Source: Kingdonia uniflora (Eukaryota; Streptophyta; Magnoliopsida; Ranunculales; Circaeasteraceae). Taken from it: a stretch of DNA of 64,000 nt. The stretch is from contig JACGCM010001129.1 in NCBI GenBank assembly GCA_014058105.1, positions 3,669,001 to 3,733,000 on the forward strand, given 5' to 3'. This document shows, one piece after another, positions 11,765-23,690 of this stretch. The notes under the pieces were generated by a model. That model saw nothing but the letters and a program-made list of their open reading frames with translations, made no database searches and was not told where the DNA came from. A program made the translations under genes and the position numbers. Position 1 is the first letter of the stretch; each line of letters opens with the position of its first letter.

Positions 11765-12115
11765 GATAACAAATGAGAAATCATATATAACAAATGAGAA
11801 ATCTCAAATAACAAATGACAAATCATATATAATAAATGATAAATCTCATATAACAAATGACAAATCTCAGATAACAAATGACAAATCATATATAACAAAT
11901 GACAAATCTCATATAACAAATGACAAATCATATGTAACAAATGACAAATCTCAGATAACAAATGACAAATCATAGTTAACAAATAGATCAATTGTTGGTT
12001 CATATTTTACAAATCATATATAACGAATGCCAAATCATAGATAAAGAATGACAAATAATATATAACGAATGACAAATCAAAGATAACAAATGACAAACCA
12101 TATATAACAAATGAC
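11765..12115. repeat. 21-bp tandem repeat array, right part
   Basis: Ten near-identical 21-bp units (11,766-11,980) alternate ATAACAAATGACAAATCATAT and ATAACAAATGACAAATCTCAT/G. A 36-bp interruption (AGATCAATTGTTGGTTCATA...) follows, then five more units. Because 21 is a multiple of 3, the - strand reads as an open heptapeptide repeat (ICHLLYM), which I take to be an artefact of the period rather than a gene. Confidence 0.85.
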
Positions 12116-12324
12116 AATTGATATTTTCGTCTTAGAATGACTTGACAAGATAGGAACAAAATAGTAAATTTTTTGAAAAGATAATAGGAATCGATAATAA
12201 TGATAAATGCTGAATAAAAAATGATAAATTATACATAATAAATGATAACATGACAAAAATGCAGAACCAAATAACAGACGACTAATGGATGGATGACATA
12301 AATTTAATAAAATAATAAATATAT

Positions 12325-12645
12325 TCAACAAGTTTTGGCCTTTTTGGCTCTTAGAACATCAGTACCACATTGGTTGCCATCACCACCAGCATCCCCATTA
12401 CCACCATCACAATCAGAGTCACCACCATTATCAGAGTCAATATCATCATAAGAGTCACCATCACTATTAGAGACACCATCAGAGTCCATATTACTATCAG
12501 AGACACCATCGTCATCAGAGTCACTATTACCATCAGAGTCAGCGTCCTCATCTCTATTTATTTCAACAGAGGCATCATCCTCACACTTCTTTTCATCAGA
12601 GTCATCATCACTAATAAAATCATCTACAGGATAATCATAATCCAT
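12325..12645 (-). other. Acidic Asp/Ser-repeat reading frame, likely TE remnant
   Basis: A - strand frame of 106 codons is mostly Asp, Ser, Gly and Asn (DSDGNSDSDDDGVSDSN style) and starts MDYDYPVDDFISDDDSDE. Acidic Ser/Asp hinges occur near the N-terminus of plant MULE transposases, so this may be the hinge exon of another MULE copy. There is no adjoining domain to prove it, and it may simply be a low-complexity GAN/TCA repeat. Confidence 0.3.
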
Positions 12646-12649
12646 TTCT

Positions 12650-13120
12650 TATTCATCTTCAGAGGTTGTGTAATATTTTGTTGCTCTTGGACTATCATTA
12701 TCAATTGTAAAAGATGATGAAAAAGAGGTTGCGTTATCATCATCCTCATAGGCTTTTATAGACTTAGCTTAAGTTTTTGGGATTAAAAAATTAAATTAAT
12801 ACTCTTAAACACACTTGTGTTTCCCATCAACCATAGTCAAAGGAAAAGAAATAAAATACCTATAAATTTTTTCCGTACATCATACATTCTAATTGTCTAT
12901 CTACAAGCCAAATAGATCAATTGTTGGTTAATATTTTATAAATCATATATAACAAATGCCAAATCATAGATGGTGAATGACAAATAATATATAACAAATG
13001 CTAAATCATATACAACGAATGATAAATAAATATAGTAAGAATGGCAAATCATACATAAGAAATGATAAATTGTTTATAAGTAGATGACATATAATTCATA
13101 AATGGCAATTACATCCAACT
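12650..13120. repeat. Second copy of the interrupted 21-bp repeat module
   Basis: 12,909-12,955 repeats the AATAGATCAATTGTTGGTT plus ATATTTTA(C/T)AAATCATATATAAC junction seen at 11,983-12,026, and is followed by similar AACAAATGCCAAATCATAGAT units. The module is therefore duplicated at about 0.93-kb spacing. No gene is seen between 12,650 and the LTR element. Confidence 0.6.
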
Positions 13121-13125
13121 AGACA
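13121..13125. repeat. Target-site duplication AGACA, left
   Basis: Identical to the 5 bp at 25,563-25,567, flanking the LTR element. Confidence 0.9.
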
Positions 13126-13622
13126 TGTAGTGGCGTATTTTCTGGTAGGAGAATCTTCGTCACTTCTATTCGTAAGGAGAATGTAATAAAAGGCTGATTA
13201 CACAAGACTTTACGTAGAAAATTCAGTAAAAGCTGAGAAAAACCATGACCTCGGAGAGGGTTTTGATATAAAATACAGTATGTTGCTAGTTATTACAAGT
13301 TTTTGGAATGATATTGAGGTTAAAAAGTAACGATGGTAAAGTTTCGGATTGCAGGGTCCTAAACAATCTATTATTTGCCTTTATTTATAGTAGACACATG
13401 CAGTTTACAAAAAAAAAAAAAAAAAGTCTCCTATTCTAGGGGAAGTGGGCGAACTTCGCGGATCTCTATCAACTCTTTCTTGACCAGGTACAATGGCTAC
13501 TTTTTGTAGGTTGAGGACTTATGGTATCTTCTCGAATACTATTTGTCTTCGAATATACATGTTTATCTTCGACTATACTGTGATAACTTACTCTTGTCGA
13601 ATCTGGGGAATATGCTACTACA
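13126..13622 (-). repeat. 3' LTR of the Tat element
   Basis: 497 bp, TG...CA. It aligns throughout with 25,069-25,562 and has a longer A-tract near 13,409. The purine-rich tract CGAGAATGGGGTGAT (on -, 13,623-13,637) sits just inside, as expected for a polypurine tract. Confidence 0.9.
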
Positions 13623-16400
13623 ATCACCCCATTCTCGACAGAAGTACTTGTGATTGTATTGAGAAGAAATTAGAAGCTGAAGAGGTTAGCCAAAGAGTAC
13701 GAATTGTCTGTTTGTCATTTCTGAGGTAAAGGTAGACTATATTGGGTCTTATCATTCCCGAGGAGCAATTAATGCGGTATAATGAACCTGACAGATTAAA
13801 GTTGGGTATAAATATGTAGTATAAGGAGGGTGTTATGGTGGTGGTTTTGAAGGATACCGCCCCAAGTTTTGTACAATATGTCGCGGGGGGATAAAGATGG
13901 TGAGGAATTTGAGGTAAAGCATTTTCTCAAACTAGGCCGTTATAATGCTTCCTTTGATCCTATCACGGTGTTGAGGGTGGGGGAAGGTATTGTATTGTAT
14001 CATTTTGGAGAAGAAGGGATAATTGCTCGTGTTAAAGAAAAGGATGTGAAGGTTTGATGGGAGTTCAGGGATCTTGCCGAACGTAGGAAGTTTCTTGCAA
14101 TTTTCTGCTGCGATTTGCGGAGGAAGCTCTTTGAAGTTTAGTGACTTGAGAGTCATTGAGTTTTTTAGGATATCTTTACTTCTGATGCTAGAGACAATGC
14201 CAGATTTTGGTGATAAGAGTTATAATGTCAGATCCTGGTGAAAAGAAGTATTGAGTAATAAGTAATTCAAGTCGAATGTAAAGATAACAGTGTAGTGTAA
14301 AGTAACGTAATCAAAGGATAATGTTTATCGAGTGTAATATATAACAATTTTTGGAATTAATAAAGTTATTTTTTTTACTTTCTTGTGTTTTAGATTGTGT
14401 TTGTCGATTAATTTATATAGTACTCATTGTCAATGTAAGATGTAAATAAGATGAATATCGAATTTGTGTAAAGAACTCGAAATGTAGTTTATTGACTGGG
14501 TCCAAGAATGGTTTTCAATGTTGATTGATTAGACAGTTGAAAATGTATAGTTCCAAGGTGAATTAAATGTGGTATGTTGACTTTGAATGTAGAGGACTAT
14601 AAATACCCCCTGTTGTTTAAATGAGTGTCATTCTAGTTTGAAGAGATGGTGTAGAAGAGATCACAGGTGCGTAATGAGGTATATAGTCGTGTGCAAGCAA
14701 AATATTGGGAAATATATGATAAGTATATCAAACTCCTGCAAAATGTTAATATTTATTTGGAGGATCCTTTGAAACCTGATTATGATGGTATGAGCGAGGA
14801 AGAGGCCAAGGATGCTATGAAGGAATTTATGTTTCATTACCAATTGCAATACTATACTCCTCCTGAGCGTGTGGCTTACATGTAGACTCACACGAAGAAA
14901 TTGGTAAAGAGAGAAGATGATGTTGCAGCTGGGAGTTTGTAATTTTAATTTTTGTAAAGATAAATGTAAAGGTCGTGTTGTTGTTGAAATGAAATGAAGA
15001 ATTAAATTTTATGTGAGTATGTAGTTGTCGATGTGACATTGCGGAATTTTTGTTTCTTGTCGAATGAAATTTGAGTTGGGAAATGTTGGAATGATAGAAT
15101 GACTACTATTAATCGACTGCGACTAAAGTGATTTTTTTTTTCTAGTCGAATGTGTGCCCGAAATATAGGGGTTTGCAGATTAAATAGAAATTGAGGGGGG
15201 ATGAGGTTAATGAATTATGGCAAGGTATATTCCTTTGGGTAAAATTTTGAAGTATAAAGAAAATGACGTACAATATCTGTGCGAGAAAATATGGTATACA
15301 CTGTTGAAGACAGATGTCTCGGAGGAAGTGCTTCGAGATATGGAAGGTTTGGTGGTCAGTGTAGAAGTTTATTGACGTTGAGATGGAAAAGTATCAAAGA
15401 CTTTGAGAAGAGACGTGTAAGGGATTATGTTCGAGTACTCGAACGGTCGCGAGGTGGGATGGTGAACAGTCGCGTAGAATCTATAAATAGTTCTGGGGTG
15501 GCGACTGTTCATATTTTTCAAACACAGAAAAAAGGTTGTCCAGTACAAATTCATTGTGCTCGTCACTTGGATTGTTGCCAACAATGGGAAGGAGGAGATT
15601 GCCGTGTTGATTGAAAGAGCAAAGCGGGCTAAAGAGAAGGATGCAGAGGCAGCAAGGTTACAATGTTAGTAACTATGATAATCTTTCTTGCATTTTTTGT
15701 TTTGATGTCATTGTAATTTTGGTTGTATAGATAGACGTAATGTAATTGTAGAAGGAAGTTGTTTATGGTGAGGAGGATTATAGTTGGTGACAATCGGGGT
15801 TAGGGTTTGGTTGACAGAGGTTGGTTGACGGATGTGAATGGCATCTCTCCTATAATAATGGCATTGTAGTGGTTAATAAAGGGGATTTTGTGTGAGAGAT
15901 GTGCGCAATTGATGGTGAGGGGAGGAGAGAGAGTTGTTTGTGGCGCGGTAGGGATGCCGTGATCGTAGGGGATCAGTATGGATTTAATGTAAAAGTAGGT
16001 TAGATATGGCTAGAATTTTTGCCGGTAACGGCGATATTCATTTTTGGAATGATAGTGGCTTTGGCGGGAAACCGTTGAAGTTTCTTCGAGAACTTCCGCG
16101 ATTCTTGAAAGTGGGACAAGCACAAATTTAATGAATTATCGATGTTTATAATTTGAATAATAAAAAATCATCAAGAACTTAATTTATTGCAATAAATGAT
16201 GTATATGATTTAGGAAAGAAGTCATAGAAGTATATCGAGAACTGCATTATGAAATCGAACTGTAATAATTATTGTAGCAGATAGTAATTAAGAATGAAGT
16301 ATTGGAGAGTAATCTCGATAACTATATAGATATGAATATATGAACCTATGAACATATATATGTATCAGATATGATAGATACTAACTGCGGTAAAAATATG
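13623..16400 (+). other. Non-pol 3' region of the Tat element with unidentified small + strand frames
   Basis: No known domain is found. Coding-like pieces on + are: (a) 13,869-14,057, 62 codons, charged; (b) 14,646-14,885, ATG-GTG-TAG then 77 codons rich in Tyr and Glu (YWEIYDKYIKLLQNVNIYLE, MSEEEAKDAMKEFMFHYQLQ), with a TATAAATA box at about 14,599; (c) 15,217-15,375, 52 codons starting MARYIPLGKILKYKENDVQY. These may be exons or decayed ORFs of the antisense gene set, or host sequence captured by the element. I do not recognise them. Confidence 0.35.
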
Positions 16401-16569
16401 GAATTTGATGTACAAGTTTTTTAAAATGGCTGAACCAACTCAAATTGATGATAAAGATATATACGAGAGTCTTTAAGATGTAGTACCCCTGATGATTGAT
16501 ATAAGGACCTGTGTATAACAGTTAGGAGGTAGATATAGGGTAGGGTCGAGTAGTACAGACATAGCTTGT

Positions 16570-18671
16570 GTGAACCAGTATAGGGTGGCACGTAGTGTTG
16601 TCAAACTATCTGAGGAGGAGGCTACCAAAATAGATGTGGATCACGAGCCTCAAGCTAGTGATCGTGAAGGTAGCGGTGGCGGGGAGGAGGATGTGGAGAA
16701 GGGTGAGGAAGCCTGTTATGGGAAGGGTGCAGAGACGAAAGAAATATTAAGCTTCAAGAAGAAGTACGGTATTCCTGGGGATATAAGGTTAGAGGAGTAT
16801 CAGTATGAAATGATTGACCAGGAAATACCCTTTAATGAGATTCTGGTTCATCGAGAACATATTAAGAAAGGGTTGAAACTTCCCCTTAGAGCTGACCAGA
16901 TAAAGTTGATGAATTTTTTTGATGTAGCACCTGGTCAGTTCAATCCGAATGTATATGATTTGTTTAGGGTATGTGGGGCGATAAATAGTCGACTTAAGGC
17001 CAGGGGGGGAGGAGTTGATAACTGTCAATGATTTGTGTATATACTACATGCTCAAGACGAATCCGCATAAATTAGGCTATTGGTACTTGGCGAGGTTTTT
17101 GAAGAGGCCGATGTTTTATGACATGGTGTCAATTGGAGGCTGATATACCGATGAACTTCTACTTGTGTCTGGGAACTATGAGTTCAACCAGAAAAACCCT
17201 GGGGAGCCGCTAAAAAGAAAAATGCTTCATCTAGGTTTGTGGTTAGGTAACGTAAATGTTTAAGTTGGATGTTGACTCGAGTTAAATCTGTGTTTGTAAT
17301 ACTGATGTTGTTTTTGTATTTACAGCTTTAAAGAAAGTCGAGAAGAAATCTTAAGTAGAAGAAGAATTGTACAAGATCAGGAGAGGATTCTTTGGGAGGA
17401 TCGACAGCCTCGTAATCGATCAAGATCGTGTGAGCACCCTCTTCCAAAAGGCCGGGTTAAAGATGTCGAGGACCAAAGGTGCTGAAGTAGTTGCTATCGA
17501 CGGAAAGATGTCGGCGAAGAACAAGAGAGCTGCAGAAGCTAGCTTGCCACTGGAAAATCCTTCATTAGTTGGGTAAAATATTGATACAGATATAGATGCC
17601 ATGCTTGGAGAATCTCTAGGAAAGAATAAGAAGAAAAGGGTGGTGAGCTCTATTGTTCTCCTACTGCTTCCCCACAAGAGGAGTACTCGACAATTGACAA
17701 TGGAGGAGGTGGCCGGTACTGTCAAACCAATTGCTATGGTGGATGGGCGTCCTCCATGTGGTGCGGGGAGTGTGCCCCTGAAGGAGAGGGGTAGTGGTGA
17801 GACGTCAAAGATAAAATACGTCGAAGAGTTTGAGGTTGAGGTTCAGAAGACCGTAGAGTCATATACGTCTGGTACGGACGCGCTAAAGATGGAGCTGGAG
17901 GATTGTTTGGTCGGCATTGAGAGTTTGAATACATTTTTTTGTGACGATCAACGAAACATGTCGAAGGTGAGAAATTTTACTACTTTACTTCTGCTGAAAA
18001 AATTGGTAGGTCGTTCGAATAATTAATATATGACTTTGTTGCAGATCAAGAAGTTGGTAACTGTCGCCATAGACCGCATAATTGGCAGTGGTGATCTGGC
18101 AAATCAGCTTGTGGCGTATAAAAATATAGAGAAAGATTTGATCGTGGAGAAGGAAGGGTTAAATGCAACGTTGAATACGTACAAGCTGGAGGCAAAAAAG
18201 GTGAGGGATGCTACGCTTCGCGAAGTGAAGAAAATTTCAGAGAACAAAAAAATTGAGGCTTTGGCGCTGCAGCAAGCAAACTTTAAAAAGGATGTAAGGG
18301 AGCAAGTTACCGATGTAAGGAAGGCAATGGAGCTAGAGTAGTGCAGGCTTCTCGACTAAGTGAGGGCTCAGATGAATGCAGAGAAATTATAAAAATGTAG
18401 AGAAGTGAAGGACCATTTTACTGGGCAGTTCAAGGAGTTGCAGGCTAGGATGTTTTTTTACAAAGAGATGGTGAAGAGTGGTGGTGTTGTCTTCGATGAT
18501 AGTTTAGAAGACGAAGTCCTGGATACTCCCGAAGCTCGCATGGAGACGGAAGTTATTGATGATGTGGTGATGATGGAGGCTGATAATGCGCGCCCTGGGG
18601 AGTTAGCAGATGTGCAGGTACCCAAAGGTTTTTTGAATGTGAACGAAGAAAAATCTCCTCTTGTATTGTAA
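16570..18671 (+). pseudogene. Antisense-strand gene of the Tat element (plant 'gypsy-type transposon' ORF plus coiled coil)
   Basis: Opposite in orientation to gag-pol. 16,570-17,031 has an acidic lead, then [32 protein letters not shown] and [13 protein letters not shown], which match the pattern of the 'putative gypsy type transposon' domain found in Tat-lineage antisense ORFs. A G7 run near 17,003 breaks the frame; the next frame continues sensibly ([20 protein letters not shown]). Introns are likely at about 17,236-17,324 and at 17,967-18,044 (GTGAGA...GCAG). The latter joins to [20 protein letters not shown] and a long Lys/Glu coiled coil (to 18,341), then an acidic tail ending at 18,671. 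The function of such ORFs is unknown. Stops at 17,0xx and 18,339 make it a pseudogene. Confidence 0.65.
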
Positions 18672-18909
18672 AAAATTTATGTAAGTAGTTCTTTATGTGT
18701 GGAAGGATGTAAAAATGGTCGTTGGGACCAAGACATTTTAATCTTTTGTTGAATGATGTTGTTTTCTAAATTGGATATTGTAGATCTGTGTATTAAGTAA
18801 TGATTGTCGAGAAGAGTAATTTTGTGGAGTGTTAATACAGGTGGTGGCAGATTTGTAATGATAGCAAAGCTAAATACCCTATCTATTAGACAGTGTTCAC
18901 GTAGATGGA

Positions 18910-19395
18910 ATGAACGTCTGGATGCATACTTAGAAAGTATGGATCGAGATTAATTTATAATTGTACAGATGATTGATTGTCTGATGTATACTTGTTAAGT
19001 ATGAATCGAGATCAATTCAAAATAATAACGATGTTTGATGGTCAGGTGCATACTTGTCAATTATGGATCGAGATCAAATCAAAATAGTAAAGATGATTGG
19101 TTCTCTGGTGCATACTTGTTAAGTATGGATCGAGATCAATTCAAAATAGTAAAGATGATTAATTGTCTGGTGCATACTTGTTAAGTATGGAACGAGATCA
19201 ATTTAAAAGAGTAAAGATGATTGATTGCCTGGTGTATACTTGTTAAGTATGGATCGAGATCAATTCAAAATAGTAAAGATGATTGACTGTCTGACGCATA
19301 CTTGCTAAGTATGGATCGAGATCAATTCAAAATAGTAAAGATGATTGATTGTCTGACGCATACTTGTTAAGTATGGGTCAAGGTCAATGCTAAAG
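18910..19395. repeat. 62-bp tandem repeat, about 8 copies, in the Tat element
   Basis: Each unit contains GATGATTGATTGTCTGGTGC, then CATACTTGTTAAGTATG, then GATCGAGATCAATTCAAAAT. CATACTT-GTT-AAGTATG is a 7-bp stem with a 3-bp loop, preserved in most units. The array lies between the antisense gene and the integrase end. Tandem arrays in this position are known for Tat/Ogre elements. Confidence 0.88.
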
Positions 19396-19525
19396 TAAAT
19401 AGTAAATTGATAGTAAAGATTGTTTATTTGAATTGATATAACGGTTACAGTGGTTATCTGTAAAACAGTTTTAGCTGAGCAGTATTCCACGGGTATTCGA
19501 GCTAGATTTCATCTTCAGCCATTAG

Positions 19526-20796
19526 CTAGTAAGTTTTACTATCTATTTTACCGCTGACAATGTATGGCCCCTCACAGTTTTCTGATAACTTTATGGAATT
19601 CTTAGGTCGAGTGTGATCTTGAATCCGTCGAAGGACCAGTTCTCCAATACCAAATTTCTTCTTACAAATTTTTTTGCTGTAAACTTTCTTTAATGAGCCA
19701 TGGTATCGCCCCAAGTTTGTAATGGCTGTGTCTTGGGTTTTATCGATCCAGTTGAGGTTGTAGTGGAGACCGAGCTTATTGTCTTCATCTGAGATCTTCC
19801 TTCGGGTACTTGGTAGATCGAGTTTGAAGGTATGACTGCTTCAGTACCGAAGGCCATCATGAACGGAGTGCAACCTGTTGAAACTTGAGGAGTGGTGCGA
19901 TAGGCCCAAAACATACTGAGTAGTTCTTCGGCCCACATTCCTTTCTTGTCGTCGAGACGTTTGTGCAAACCTGATTTGATGTTTTTGTTAATGGCTTCGG
20001 CTTGTTCGCTGCCTTGAGGATAATATGGTGTGGATGTTGATAGCTGGATTTTGTATTTATGGAGGAAATCAAGTACTTTGGCACTGATAAATTACTTGCC
20101 GTTATCGGAGCGTATCATTTGTGGGCAGCCAAACCTGGTGATTATGTGCTCCTAAAGAAACATGATGACCTCATTCTCATCGTTACGGCATAGAGAAAAT
20201 GCTTTAACCCATTTGGTAAAGTAATCAGTGGCGACTAAGAGGAATTTTTGGTTCCCCGAGGCTGGGTAGAAAGGTCCAATTATGTCGATCCCCCATCTTT
20301 TGAAAGGTCAGAGGATATTGCTAATATGCAAGTCGAGGGATGGGTTTTTGATGTCTTGAGCGTGGATTTGGCATTTGTGACATTTACGCATAAATTATTT
20401 GCAGTCTTGTCTCATCTTTGGCCAATATAGGCCCTGCGTAAAGGTACGTTGAGCTAACGATCTTCCTGAAATGTGGGCGTCACAGATACCTTCGTGAAGT
20501 TTTCTGATTTTGATCTGAGCTTGCTTGTTAGAGATGCATTCAATAAGTAGCCCACCTCCGGTGATGCGGTATAAGATTTTTCCTCGAACTGTGAATCTTG
20601 GGCATTTGGCCAAAAGTGAGCGGGCTTCATCTTTATTATCTGGGAGGATGTTGGAGTTGAGGTAGGCATAAAATAGTTTTCTCCAGTCTTCAGGGTCTTC
20701 GTCTTTAGTAATGGTGATTTGGAGTGTTGACAGTATATCAAGACTAGAATGCTCGATGATTTCAATTTTTAAAGATCTTTTCTCACTGTCCCCCAA
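19526..20796 (-). pseudogene. Integrase of the Tat element
   Basis: Read on -: the zinc-binding H2C2 part (LHEGICDAHISGRSLAQRTF, then CHKCQIHAQ), the DDE core (RWGIDIIGPF with the first Asp, TDYFTKWVKAF, SDNGK followed by a stop with the second Asp, and GSEQAEAINKNIKSGLHKRL near the Glu), then ELLSMFWAYRTTPQVSTGCT and TEAVIP. The C-terminal GELVLRRIQD...GPYIVS module ends near 19,530. Stops occur in the Zn linker and after SDNGK. No chromodomain is seen. Confidence 0.85.
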
Positions 20797-21800
20797 TATG
20801 GCAGCGATATAAGCTAATGCGTCGGCATGCCAATTTTATTGTCGAGGTAAGTAAGAGATTGTTGTATGTTTGAACTTGTTTTTCTTTTCTTCGGCCAGAG
20901 CAGCGTAATCAACCATTTTTCCCGTTGTACAAAATGTCTTGTTGTAATGATTTAGCACGAGTAAAGAATCGACGTAGACTGCCAATTCTTCTGCGCCGAG
21001 GGCGAGTGCGAGAGCGAGATCTAGATTGTGAAAGATTCCTTCATATTCAGTTTCATTATTGGTGGCATAGAAGTTGAGATTTATATCTTTCTCGATGCGA
21101 TGGTTAGAAGGTATAATGAGGGCGATGTCAATCCCTGACCCTTGTGGTCCAGCTGATCTGTTTGTAAAAAGTTGTCATCCCGAGCTTTTAATCCATATGT
21201 TTGGTTCTACTATTGAATCATTTGTGAATATTTCTTCGAGCTCTTCCCAATCAGGGTCTTCGAGTAGAAATTTCGCCAAAAAATTAGCGACTGATTGTCC
21301 CTTGACTGATATTTGGGCTTCGAAGGAGATGTCGTATTGTTGGATCATTGTTGGTTCAACGACTGCTTCACCAAGGAAAACAGACCATTGTTGGATCCTT
21401 CAAGATTTTTGTTTGGAGAGTACTAGTTTGAGGGGATACTTGGTGATGACTTTATTGGGATGAGCTTGAAAGTAAGGATGAAGCTTATGTGAAATGTAGA
21501 CCAAGGCGAGTAGCTATTTTTTTGTCATTGTGTATCATTTTTCAGTAGGCATGAGTGTTTTGCTGATGAAGTAGATTGGCTTTTCAACTCCTATATCTTC
21601 TCAAATAAGGACGGAAATAATCGAGTCCCAGTTGTGGATAAGTACATTATCAGTGTTTTGCCATCAACTGGAGTACTTATTATAGAAGGACACCCCAAGT
21701 ATCGTTTAAGATCGTGGAAGGCTAACTCACAGTCAGGAGTCCAAATGATCTCTTTGTGTTATATCTTTGAAAGAGGAGTGGGATTGTCACAAAGAAGGAG
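20797..21800 (-). pseudogene. RNase H region of the Tat element
   Basis: Includes a RISVKGQ-like linker (FEAQISVKGQSVANFLAKF), then WQLFTNRSAGPQGSGIDIAL, where the usual Asp of the F-D-G motif is Asn, then FYATNNETEYEGIFHNLDLA, VYVDSLLVLNHYN, and WHADALAYIAA. This is the RNase H type present just before integrase in Tat elements. The RT-proximal part (21,470-21,800) is too broken to follow in one frame. Confidence 0.75.
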
Positions 21801-22500
21801 GTAAAGAAGTTTGCATCTATCAGATGATTTTTAGATGAATCTGTGAAGAGCGGCTATTTTGCCTGTAAATTTTTAGACATTTTTTTTTGTTTGCGAAGAT
21901 GGCATTGCGATAAGTGATTCCCATAAATTTTCCAGATGTGACTCCGAACTGGCATTTTTCTGGGTTAAGTTTCATTTGGTATTTATGAAGGATATCAAAG
22001 ATTGTTTGGAGGTTGTTAGAATGATCTTCGCGTTTCATGATTTTGCGGATCATATCGTCGATGTAAACTTCCATAATTGTGCTGAGATGATCTTTAAACA
22101 TTTTAGTCACAAGCCTTTGATAAGTTGCTCCTGCATTTTTTAACCCAAAAGGCATTACTGTGTAACAGTAGAGACATCTTTCGGTAATGAAAGTTTTTTT
22201 TTGTTGATCGTCTTCGGCGAGTGGAACTTGGTTGTAGCCGGAGGCTGTATCCATCATAGAAAGAAGTTCGTTCCCTACGACGGAGTTGACCAGTTGCGGA
22301 ATCAGTGGTAGCGAAAAGCTGTCCTTCGGTGTAAACTTGTTGGGTTCTGTGAAGTCAACACAAACCCTTATATTTCCATTTTTCTTCGGTACTGTTACGA
22401 TGTTAGATACCCACTTGGGATTCTTAGCTTCCTGAATAAATCCTACCCGAAGGAGTTTATTATTTTTTTTGTTTACTGCATCGCAGAGGCGAGGAGCAAG
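21801..22500 (-). pseudogene. Reverse transcriptase of the Tat element
   Basis: Motifs in order on -: EAKNPKWVSNIVTVPKKNG, RVCVDFTEPNKFTPKDSFSL, MMDTASGYNQVPLAEDDQQK with a catalytic Asp, MPFGLKNAGATYQRLV, and EVYIDDMIRK with the YIDD catalytic pair intact, then LNPEKCQFGV. The central core is open over 145 codons (21,820-22,257), but flanking frames are interrupted. Confidence 0.9.
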
Positions 22501-22506
22501 ATTCTG

Positions 22507-23320
22507 TCATTTATGTATGACAACTTTGTTGTTTGGAAGGAGGTTCAGTTGATGACATGCGATTGATGGATCGATGCCAGGTATTTCAGCGAAAGTCCAG
22601 GCAAAGATGTCGATGTTTTTCACCAGTAGCTTGATTATGGCTTCTTTTTCATCAGTTGATAGCTTGGAGCCGATGAATGTGTGACGCCCTGGCTCATCGC
22701 GGTCAATAGATTCGACTACTTCGGTGTTATGTTGCTCGAACGTGGAGTGTGTTTTCCTTCTGTAGTTGCTATGCTTTGAGAAGTTTTGCTGCATGAGTGT
22801 TGGTGATATTTTCGCACATACGTGCAACTTCTTGGCTACCTTTGATTTCATAAATTCTGTGATCTGTTGGAAATCTCAAGGCCAAATGATACATAGAAGT
22901 TACTGCTTTGATGGAATATAGCCAACTTCGTCCTAAAATACCCAAGTATTTGGCTTCAGCGTCGATGACAAGGAATTTGACGAATGTTGTTTCTGATCCT
23001 GCCTGAACTGGCAAAGTGATTTCTCCTGTAGCTGATTCTTTTGATCCGTTGAAGCTGGTGATTATTGTTGTTGAAGCTTTAACCGAGTCTGTAAGGCCTA
23101 GAACTTCAATTGTTCTTCTGAACAACACATCTGTCGCGCTTCCGGTGTCGGCAAGAAGCTTATGTAGGTAGTCCTGTCTGACTTTGAGCATGATGATAAG
23201 AGGGTCATCATGAGGGTACTTTATGTGGCTGGTGTCACAGTCCGCGAAGGTGATATAGTATGGATGTTTTGACTTGCTTGAGCTGGGGAAATTTTTTGCC
23301 AATTTATCTGAGGAGGTCAT
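22507..23320 (-). pseudogene. Aspartic protease and linker of the Tat element
   Basis: A 183-codon open frame (22,769-23,320) contains KLLADTGSATDVLF, the retroviral-type D-T/S-G active site, followed by LVIDAEAKYLGILGRSWLYS, which matches the Y-x-x-I-L-G-R-x-W-L signature of Ty3/Gypsy proteases. The next frame (22,507-22,851) is the linker to RT, with ATWTF-like NIDIFAWTFAEIPGIDPSIA. Confidence 0.85.
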
Positions 23321-23690
23321 TTTACAATAAGATGTAATCCGATCATCTTATTTTCTCTTCTTCCCTTTCTCAATTTTAATCATCTACAGGCGGCGAGCCT
23401 GCCCCTGGTTCTAATTTTGTTCAACGTTTTTGTTTTTTTGCTTCATCTTCGAGAAACTTTTGGATGTCGATGACATAATTGTGAAGCCTTCCAGCTAATA
23501 GGATGCGATAAAAAATTTGTATGAGAGAGTAGTAGTTATCAGTTTCGTGGCTATGCACATTATGATATTTACATAGAGGTTTGGTGGGCACATCCAGAAT
23601 GGTTTGTGGTGCGCGATAACACTTATCTCATTTTATTGTTGGTAAGATAGCGAAGAGAGTTGTTGTCATTGGTGGCAGAATCGGGACTGG

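Noticed and set aside
11731..12003. 90-codon - strand frame with repeating ICHLLYM
   Set aside because: Produced by a 21-bp tandem array whose period is divisible by three; no start context, domain or composition of a real protein.
11761..12115. CRISPR-like array
   Set aside because: Units abut without unique spacers, and the context is a plant nuclear genome.
21074..21463. 129-codon + strand frame
   Set aside because: Antisense shadow of the RNase H region of the Tat element, which has clear motifs on -.
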